In this document: one piece after another, positions 1-5,188 of the stretch
How positions within the stretch are numbered: position 1 is the first letter of the stretch
How the letters are laid out: the number at the start of each line of letters is the position of its first letter
Assembly: GCA_937931775.1 (NCBI GenBank)
Contig: CALHAQ010000001.1
Location: forward strand, 1-5,188
DNA: 5,188 nt
Direction: 5' to 3'
Source: an uncultured Candidatus Altimarinota bacterium
Lineage (GTDB): Bacteria > Patescibacteriota > Gracilibacteria > BD1-5 > UBA6164
Notes under the pieces: model-generated
Told to the model about the DNA's origin: nothing
The model's input: only the letters and a program-made list of their open reading frames with translations
Databases searched by the model: none
Position numbers and translations under genes: made by a program

Positions 1-669
1 ATTTGTTTTTTCTTCAGGGAGATAATCTAGTTCAACTAAAATATTTTCTAATTCAGCAATGAGACTGGAGTCACTTCATCTTCATAGTGATACATCAAAT
101 ATATTAGGTAGTTTTTTTGTAGTCACTTGTTTTTTAAGCCAATTAGTAGCCCATTCTGGGGCTGGTATTGTCTTATAATCTAAACTCGTAGTATTTCCTG
201 CATCCACGGTATATCCATATACTTTTCTTTTTCCCCAATACATAGCTCTTCGCAGACCCTCATCCCCATATCACATCCATACATCTATTCTATCATAGCT
301 GTATCCTCTTTGGCCTGCAGGTACTATAGCTCACCCTCTATCTTCTACTGATCAAATACCAAGGCCTTTAAGATAAATCTTTGTACCAAATGAGTATTTT
401 TTTGGTGCAGCTAGCATTCCTGAGAAGACATTTCTTCCAGAGGCTCCTGCTATTCACTGACCATTAAGTATTACTTCATCTTCAAAATTTCCCGTGATAT
501 AGTGATTTTGATCGGGAAGAGGAGAGTAGTATGCTGTAACGATAAAGTAGTTGTCACCCTGAGCTGCACTTGTTGTATAAAAAGGAAGCAGAAGACTTAT
601 AATAATAATTAACGAAAATAATTTATTCACGGATATATGTTTAGAAATAATATAGATATATTCTAACAT
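1..669 (-). CDS. Secreted 3D (MltA-like) domain protein, 3' end outside window
   Basis: Read with TGA as Gly, the frame is open for 223 codons from an ATG to the window edge, so the C-terminus is missing. Residues 16-36 form a signal peptide (hydrophobic core followed by a Ser-Ala-Ala cleavage region), so the product is exported. Residues ~41-150 are a 3D domain: VTAYYSPLP near 44, LNGQG at 68-72, GTKIY at 95-99, EDRGGAI at 109-115, YDRIDVWMGYGDEG at 125-138. The conserved aspartates are D110, D129 and probably D136. This fold is shared with MltA lytic transglycosylases and Rpf/YorM-type proteins, so peptidoglycan cleavage or binding is the likely role. From ~200 a peptidoglycan-binding repeat seems to begin. 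It is a close paralogue of the upstream gene. The start is uncertain: a GTG at 628-630 would give a more typical signal peptide beginning MNKLFSL, and a GTG at 691-693 is also in frame. There is no clear Shine-Dalgarno at any of them. Six of 23 glycines are TGA. Confidence 0.85.
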
Positions 670-702
670 AATATATAAGTGAATAGGGAGCACTTAAGAC
701 AA
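670..702 (-). promoter_or_regulatory. Possible promoter of the downstream 3D-domain gene
   Basis: On the minus strand a TTGTCT (697-702) is followed 18-19 bases later by an AT-rich TATATA/TATATT element (670-677). It begins directly at the T-tract of the preceding terminator. Transcription starting here would begin past the ATG at 669 and would favour the GTG at 630 as the real start. The spacing and the -35 match are only fair, so this is a weak call. Confidence 0.22.
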
Positions 703-737
703 AAAAAGAGAGAATATATATTGACATATCCTCTCTT
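701..737 (-). terminator. Intrinsic terminator after the complete 3D/peptidoglycan-binding gene
   Basis: On the minus strand AAGAGAGGATAT (726-737) pairs with ATATTCTCTCTT (706-717) as a 12-bp stem with one G-U pair and an 8-base loop. A run of seven T (701-707) follows directly. It lies 15 bases after the TAG of the upstream gene and only ~31 bases before the ATG of the next gene on the same strand. Confidence 0.8.
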
Positions 738-752
738 AGTAAGTTAATAATA

Positions 753-2054
753 CTATTTTATAATTTCAGCTATATATTCTATTTTTGCCCTGATAAGTTC
801 ATCTGTAAATCTTGGTAGTATACTATCTATCTGCTCAGAAAGCTTATTAATATATGCATCACCTCTTTTGATTCTGAGTCTATTTACTGCAATACTTAAT
901 TGCCTTTTATCTTCATCGTTTAATAAAGCTGGTTTTATGATGATTTTCTCCTTTATGTCTTCTTCATCTGAATCACTTAACTCAAGTGTTCTATCATTCT
1001 CTTCTTCATAATATTCCCAGAGAGCTGATTTTGTTTTATTTCAAAAGTATCAGGCCCCCCAATCATCTTCATTGTGTATGAGTCCTATTTTTTGTTGTAA
1101 CTGTATAAGAGGTGTTTCAATAGAGCTATATTTTCCATTTATAGATCATGCATACTCTCATAGTTCACTCATAAGTCTTTGTAGGTCCTCTATATCTTCA
1201 CTATTTGAATCTGGATCTACTTGCAAGTCACCATACTCCAGAATTACTTTATATTTTCCTGAAGCTTGTTTATGGTTATATGTAGAAAAATCCTCTTTTG
1301 GTTCTGAAATAAGAATTGCCTCATTGTTTCAGTATTCCTCTCTGAGAGCTGCTATAGTTTTTGGGCCATACCATCCGGCAGATTCATCTTCTCTTCAAGA
1401 TATTACTCATTGAGAGATTTGAAAATCTATGAGCTCATCTTGTATACTACTATATTTTCCATCTATTTCACCATTGTAGAGTCCGGCCTTTTTAAAAATT
1501 TCTTGCAATTTTTTCACATCATCGCTATCACTCGATTCTGGATTAACTGTGAGTTTTGTTAGTGAACCTATAGATGACTCTCAAAATCATAGAGTAATTT
1601 GAGAACTAGGAACTACTATTTTTCCCTTTACGGTTCTCGTTCACCAGTTTAGTGCTCTCTTGAGTCATTCATCACCATATCACATCCACACATCTATTCT
1701 ATCATAGCTATGTCATCTCTCTCCAGCCTTTACTATAGCTCATCATCTATCCTCAATCACTCATATTCAAAATCATTCAAAATATATTTTTGTACCAAAA
1801 GGATAATTTGCTGGTCACGCAAGTAAACCTTGAAAGACTCATTTACCAGATGCTGTAGTTACTCATTCACCATTAAGTCGTATATCTCAATAATAACTTC
1901 AAGTAGTATACTTTGATTGTCCTGGAAGGGGAGAGTAGTAAGCTGTTACTACAAAATGTGTTTCTTCATCTCCTGCTTGCGCTGTAAATGGAGTATAAAA
2001 TAGACTCATTATTAGTATGATAGCTGCACTAAGCAGCCGCTTTCGGGGTCACAT
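753..2054 (-). CDS. Secreted 3D-domain protein with two peptidoglycan-binding repeats
   Basis: Complete 433-residue protein when TGA is read as Gly. 24 of its 45 glycines are TGA, including codon 2. Residues 1-27 are a classic signal peptide: basic MGPRKR, a hydrophobic core, then an Ala-Gln-Ala cleavage site. Residues ~34-145 are a 3D (MltA-like double-psi barrel) domain with VTAYYSPLPGQ, LNGEG, GTKIY, EDRGGAI (D102) and YDRIDVWMGYGDEG (D121, D128). Two PG_binding_1-like repeats follow at ~178-241 and ~286-349. Each has the pattern LQ...G.Y.G.I(D/N)GKYSSI...L..(F/L)Q...G...GW/GYFG.KT..AL. A charged, helical-looking tail (~352-433) is not recognised. The likely role is anchoring to, and cleaving or remodelling, peptidoglycan outside the membrane; this is inferred from domain content. 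The ATG is the first possible start, because an in-frame TAA lies three codons upstream. There is no clear Shine-Dalgarno. It is followed by a terminator and then by a paralogue. Confidence 0.9.
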
Positions 2055-2086
2055 AAGATATTACAATAATATTTTAAATCTTGACG

Positions 2087-2113
2087 ATTATAAGCATTCT
2101 TTATATATATCAA
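2087..2113 (-). promoter_or_regulatory. Likely sigma-70 type promoter of the 3D/peptidoglycan-binding gene
   Basis: On the minus strand a perfect -10 TATAAT (2087-2092) has TTGATA (2108-2113) upstream with a 15-base spacer, shorter than the ideal 17. A TG lies two bases before the -10. Transcription would start near 2080, leaving a leader of about 25 bases before the ATG at 2054. Confidence 0.45.
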
Positions 2114-2129
2114 GTTTTCAATTGAGTAT

Positions 2130-2162
2130 TCACTGATTCTTCACTTTAAAAAGTAATAGTGA
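2130..2162. repeat. Imperfect inverted repeat in the divergent intergenic region
   Basis: TCACT (2130-2134) pairs with AGTGA (2158-2162), and inside it ACTTT (2143-2147) pairs with AAAGT (2150-2154) around AA. The two arms are separated by unequal unpaired bases (8 versus 3). The inner ACTTTAAA recurs at 2173-2180 next to the putative -35 of the plus-strand unit. It could be an operator, but AT-rich DNA makes such matches easily. Confidence 0.2.
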
Positions 2163-2169
2163 TTAGATG

Positions 2170-2197
2170 TTGACTTTAAATTTAAAATCATTAAAAA
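2170..2197 (+). promoter_or_regulatory. Tentative promoter of the plus-strand hydrolase pair
   Basis: TTGACT (2170-2175) is a good -35 match. TAAAAA (2192-2197) lies 16 bases later and matches four of six -10 positions. A TATATT at 2206-2211 is an alternative -10 without a good -35. The leader would be roughly 10-25 bases. There is no Shine-Dalgarno before the ATG at 2228. Confidence 0.25.
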
Positions 2198-2227
2198 TAG
2201 TTAAATATATTCTCAATATACAAATTT

Positions 2228-4108
2228 ATGCCTGAAGGAACAATAGATGCTTGACTAGGTACTGAAGAATTAGAAAGTAATACAGTTAAAAAAAGACTTA
2301 CTGTTGGTGCTACATCACAAACGGGGTGAGAAGAATACTCACAAGCCGTAGAGGCATGATATATTGATATAGTATGAACATGAAGTAAAGTGACTCGTTT
2401 TAAAATAGGGAATTTTCATGGGGAGCATGAATCAGGAATCCAACTTCTAAATGAGAAGACAATTCAATCATCTGTAGAAGAATTAAAAGAAGTATTATGT
2501 GATGTTCTTCTCTCCGACGAACCAGTTGATATTGTTTTACATGCTATGTCTATGGCAAAAATGTCTGACGATTATCCTGAAGAGTTAATAGAAGCACTTT
2601 ATTCCACATGAATCAAAATAAATGGACTTTTATTAATATCATATGAAGATGGGTATTCGAATAATAATAGACAAGGTTCACACGTTTATTACCCTGTAAG
2701 AAATAGTAAAAAAGCTAAAGAATCATCCGTTATTAAATTATGAGGTAAGATAATTGACCTTATTACTTTTGATTCTCCAAGTGCAAAAGTAATTGGTCTA
2801 ACATTTCTTTGAGTAGTTGGAGATTTTGTTATGTTTTTGGATAAAAACCCTGATCATCCAATAAGTCTAATGTATTCGTGATTACTAAAGGAATTTTTAT
2901 GACCTAGTTATGATTCGCTATTAGAAGCCTTTGAAAAATTCCCACTGAGATGACCACTAAAGAAGGGGCAAAGAAGTATGAAAACTCTTGCAAAGAATTG
3001 AGATTTAAACCCTGTTATCAATGAAATCTTATCTACATTAAGTGCATGAAGACTCTCGTACATATCTGGGATATTATCAAAATTGTATCTTACTTTAAGT
3101 ATCTATGGATATACCTCTCGCATCAATGCTATAATGGAATCTCCTGATGAAAGAAGTCTTCAAAGCTGGGATAATATATCAAAGTTAGATGTACCAAATC
3201 ATATAGAAAAACAGATGGAAGATAACTTTTCTATTCTTAAAGATAAGATCAGTTTTAAACCAACCTCTACTATGAGAAGAAATACTATGCATGTAGAGAC
3301 TGCTAGGACTAGATCAAATGATGCTCCTCATTATACAAGACATTACAAGTTTAATCCTGAGCACTTATCTACTATTAGTGACCATTTTGGTATTTGAGCG
3401 TATATTCTTTCTGCTAATATGTGATATAAGAGTGGCCTTATTTGAAGAAATGAATATATAAAGGAATGAAATCCTGAATCTCTACTTTTTGCTGGTGATG
3501 ATATTAAGCTAATACGTGAGTCGGCAAAGTGATGAAGAGATTGCATTACAATAAAGTCTGATGCAGGAAAAAATGAATCATTTGCTACTTTGGTTATTGC
3601 TGATCGACCTAAAGAAATCCAAAGCGAACCACAAGAAGGTTTTGATATTCCTATAGAAGATAAAGAAATAGACCTTAATTCCTTTCCTCATAGTAAACCT
3701 TGGGCTGATACATTTCATGCATGAATACCTAAACGTTACAATGGGATAGAACTCGACCCTCTTGCTGCAATTGTTGAACATATTTGATTTAAAATTGCAG
3801 GAATGCTTATTAATAACCCTGATGATGCAATAATTGCAGAATTGAAGAGTAATTTTGATAAGTTTAAGAATTTTTCACCAAATAAAATCTCATGAAAATT
3901 TGCTAAAGATAAGAAAAAAGACTTACATCCTAAATTCGAGAAACTTATTGAATCATTAGATCCTGATTATTACAAGGATATTCAAATCAAAATAATTTCA
4001 GCGAAATTTGTAGAACCAACAAATGGTATGATGCCATATTTAGTAATAGGTACCGAAGAAAGAGTTTGAGAAACAGTTATCTCAAGACATGAACTAAGAT
4101 TTAATTAA
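2228..4108 (+). CDS. Uncharacterised 626-residue protein with alpha/beta-hydrolase-like N-terminus
   Basis: The frame is open from ATG to TAA only if TGA is Gly; 23 of its 48 glycines are TGA. No signal peptide or clear membrane segment was seen, so it is probably cytoplasmic. Residues ~20-230 resemble an alpha/beta hydrolase in order: FHGEHESG at 63-70 (like the GHGxS loop), an amphipathic helix at ~82-97, then VDIVLHAMSMA at 100-110. There S108 sits in a small-x-Ser-x-small elbow (A-M-S-M-A). A strand INGLLLIS follows at 131-138, and a strand near 188-200 ends at D199. H210 follows, but it is closer to D199 than is usual for a triad, so the catalytic His is uncertain. Residues ~236-626 match nothing I know. 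They include a basic patch near 347-363 (MRRN, ETARTR), aromatic/His-rich HYTRHYKF at 368-375, and a lysine-rich stretch at 552-564. The next gene lies 21 bp downstream and is another hydrolase, so the two probably form an operon. Hydrolase assignment is moderate; substrate unknown. Confidence 0.85.
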
Positions 4109-4109
4109 T

Positions 4110-4127
4110 ATAAATAAAAAAGACTTT
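4110..4127 (+). repeat. Copy of the downstream terminator arm between the two hydrolase genes
   Basis: ATAAATAAAAAAGACTTT here matches ATAAATAAAAGACTTT at 4875-4890 except for two extra A. The second copy is the left arm of the terminator that ends the unit, so near-identical direct repeats flank the small hydrolase gene. This copy lacks the full opposite arm and should not form a strong terminator. It occupies almost the whole spacer, in place of a ribosome binding site. Confidence 0.5.
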
Positions 4128-4129
4128 TA

Positions 4130-4873
4130 ATGACACTTATATACGTTCCTTGATTCAATGATGTGAAACAGACTCCAAGAGCACTTAGAAACATTCTCTG
4201 AAAAGATAATATTTCTGAATTAAACCTTCCATGACATGATTGAGATAATAAAGAAATAGAGTATTCACTTAGCTCTACTTCTAATATACTTCATGAAACC
4301 CTTACAAATCAGTGAGCTAACGTAAGCTGAATAATAACATGATCTATTTCTGCCTGGCCAGTTTTGGAAGCTATTTTACAATCCGAAAATTATGTGGAAG
4401 AAATACTTCTTATAAATCCTGCATTTAATCCTGTTGCTTGTGTCTCACGAATGTATAATTGTAATCCAAAATTATGAGATAACAGCATTACTACTCAAGA
4501 TGATTTCCTTGGTGAAAATGATGATTTGTATACCTCTTTAGTAGATGGAAAAGTAAAGTGAAATGCTAAACAGTTTAGGAAAGACCTGCACCGTTTTGAA
4601 TGATTACATTGAAATACAAACACTAATTTTTTAAGTACTTTAGATGCTATTCGTCAACGATGACATGAAGTAAGAGTATTACTTAATCCACACGATGAAG
4701 TTATTTTCGGAGATAATGAAGATATAGGGTATTTCTGAGAAGTTGAATGAGTAGATGATACATTAAATGGAAGAGAATCAAATGGTAATGAGAATGTAGA
4801 AGCATTTTATTCTCATTTACCAAACTTTACTGAAACAAATAGATCAATGGTTAAAGAGTTTTTTAAAAAATAA
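4130..4873 (+). CDS. Alpha/beta hydrolase (esterase/thioesterase-like)
   Basis: A 247-residue protein, the normal size for a single-domain alpha/beta hydrolase. It is read with TGA as Gly: 14 of 20 glycines are TGA. The family layout is clear. Strand LIYVPGF at 3-9 supplies the oxyanion-hole region, with PG in place of the usual HG. LNLPGHDGD at 31-39 is the strand and loop that resembles the PGHG motif. IITGSIS at 68-74 gives the nucleophile elbow with S72. EEILLINPAF at 90-99 is the next strand. VRVLLNPHDEVI at 181-192 carries the acid, D189. YSHLPNF at 227-233 carries H229. Ser72-Asp189-His229 has the usual order and spacing. No signal peptide is visible, so it is probably cytoplasmic. An in-frame TAA at 4115-4117 rules out a longer N-terminus. 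It follows the larger hydrolase-like gene by 21 bp and ends at a strong terminator. The substrate cannot be deduced. Confidence 0.9.
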
Positions 4874-4915
4874 CATAAATAAAAGACTTTCAATTTTGAA
4901 AGTCTTTTATTTATG
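4874..4915. terminator. Bidirectional intrinsic terminator, perfect 20-bp palindrome arms
   Basis: CATAAATAAAAGACTTTCAA (4874-4893) is the exact reverse complement of 4896-4915, with a two-base TT centre. In practice the GACTTTCAA core forms the stem, with A-rich DNA before it and TTTTATTT after it on both strands. It therefore can end transcription of the plus-strand hydrolase unit and of the convergent minus-strand gene. It starts directly after one TAA and includes the TAA (4911-4913) of the opposite gene. Confidence 0.88.
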
Positions 4916-5188
4916 CAGCTATTCTAACTGCTTGAATATTTGGAAGTATCTCATCTACAGGTACAGCATGATGAGTTTCATTTCAGGGTATAGAAGACGT
5001 AGAAATGATTTCGCAACCTGTAGCATTAGATATAGTTTTAACCAAATGAGGATCAATGATTCTATCTCCCTGATTCATATAAAATTTTACCTTAGTTTCT
5101 ATTCACTTTAGGAGTTCAATTACCGATGTTGGATCTTTGTATTCTTCCATCTCTCTCATAACGGTCTCAGCATCAACATTTGTCTCCA
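4911..5188 (-). CDS. Unrecognised protein, C-terminal 91 residues
   Basis: Minus-strand frame open from the window edge to a TAA, with two in-frame TGA read as Gly. The visible part is 91 residues. It starts with an acidic helical stretch (ETNVDAETVMREMEEY), then a mixed helical/strand region with IELLKGIETKVKFYMNQGD, then IIDPHLVKTISNATGCEI with a single Cys, and ends VDEILPNIQAVRIAA. The partial codon at the edge is xTG, so the real start could be right there, but it cannot be checked. I do not recognise a family, and no signal peptide or membrane segment is visible. The gene converges on the plus-strand hydrolase unit and shares its terminator. The coding call rests on the open frame, the use of TGA as in the neighbours, and the terminator at its end. 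Confidence 0.7.

Noticed and set aside
1072..1413. Plus-strand open frame of 113 codons
   Set aside because: It lies wholly inside the minus-strand 3D/peptidoglycan-binding gene, has no domain-like pattern and is Ser/Cys-rich as expected for an antisense shadow.
261..1709. The 38/40-base match (261-300 and 1670-1709) as a mobile-element repeat
   Set aside because: It encodes the conserved YDRIDVWMGYGDEG core in the same frame of both paralogues, so it is explained by gene duplication.
2055..2227. A small RNA or riboswitch in the divergent intergenic region
   Set aside because: The only fold seen is short, AT-based and has no terminator; nothing resembles a known riboswitch.
2390..3397. Separate small plus-strand genes starting at 2390 and 3083
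   Set aside because: Both are fragments of the single 2228-4108 frame and appear separate only if TGA is taken as stop.
3343..3781. Minus-strand frames at 3343-3546 and 3578-3781
   Set aside because: They are antisense to the 626-residue protein, with no recognisable motifs or start signals.
4896..5111. Plus-strand frame of 71 codons
   Set aside because: It begins inside the terminator and is antisense to the convergent minus-strand gene, which is the better coding frame.
1..5188. Pseudogenes with many nonsense mutations, or selenocysteine at TGA
   Set aside because: There are no frameshifts or in-frame TAA/TAG, TGA falls at conserved glycines, and its number is far too high for selenocysteine.
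1..5188. Mycoplasma-type code with TGA as Trp
   Set aside because: Paralogue comparison pairs TGA with GGN, while conserved Trp residues use TGG.

Overview
The window comes from a bacterium that reads UGA as glycine (genetic code 25), which points to Candidatus Gracilibacteria (BD1-5) or Absconditabacteria (SR1) of the Candidate Phyla Radiation. With the standard code every gene here is broken by many in-frame TGA codons. If TGA is read as Gly, five long open frames appear, and two of them are paralogues in which TGA in one copy aligns with GGN in the other. The DNA is AT-rich, I see no clear Shine-Dalgarno sequences, and the genes are closely packed.

Left part, minus strand (1-2054): two related secreted cell-wall proteins in tandem. 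The upstream copy (753-2054) is complete: a signal peptide, a 3D (MltA-like) domain, two peptidoglycan-binding repeats and a charged C-terminal tail. The downstream copy (1-669) leaves the window at its 3' end, where its own peptidoglycan-binding part seems to begin. An intrinsic terminator (701-737) lies between them. Both probably act on, or bind, peptidoglycan outside the cytoplasmic membrane.

Middle (2055-2227): an AT-rich divergent intergenic region of 173 bp that must hold the promoters for the minus-strand pair and for the plus-strand pair.

Right part, plus strand (2228-4873): a two-gene unit. The first gene encodes a 626-residue protein whose N-terminal third looks like an alpha/beta hydrolase and whose remaining ~390 residues I do not recognise. 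The second, 21 bp downstream, encodes a compact 247-residue alpha/beta hydrolase with a plausible Ser-Asp-His triad. They are probably co-transcribed, but their substrates cannot be read from the sequence.

End (4874-5188): a perfect 20-bp inverted repeat serves as a bidirectional terminator between the plus-strand unit and a convergent minus-strand gene. Only the last 91 codons of that gene are in the window, and it was not recognised. No tRNA, rRNA, CRISPR array or insertion sequence was seen.
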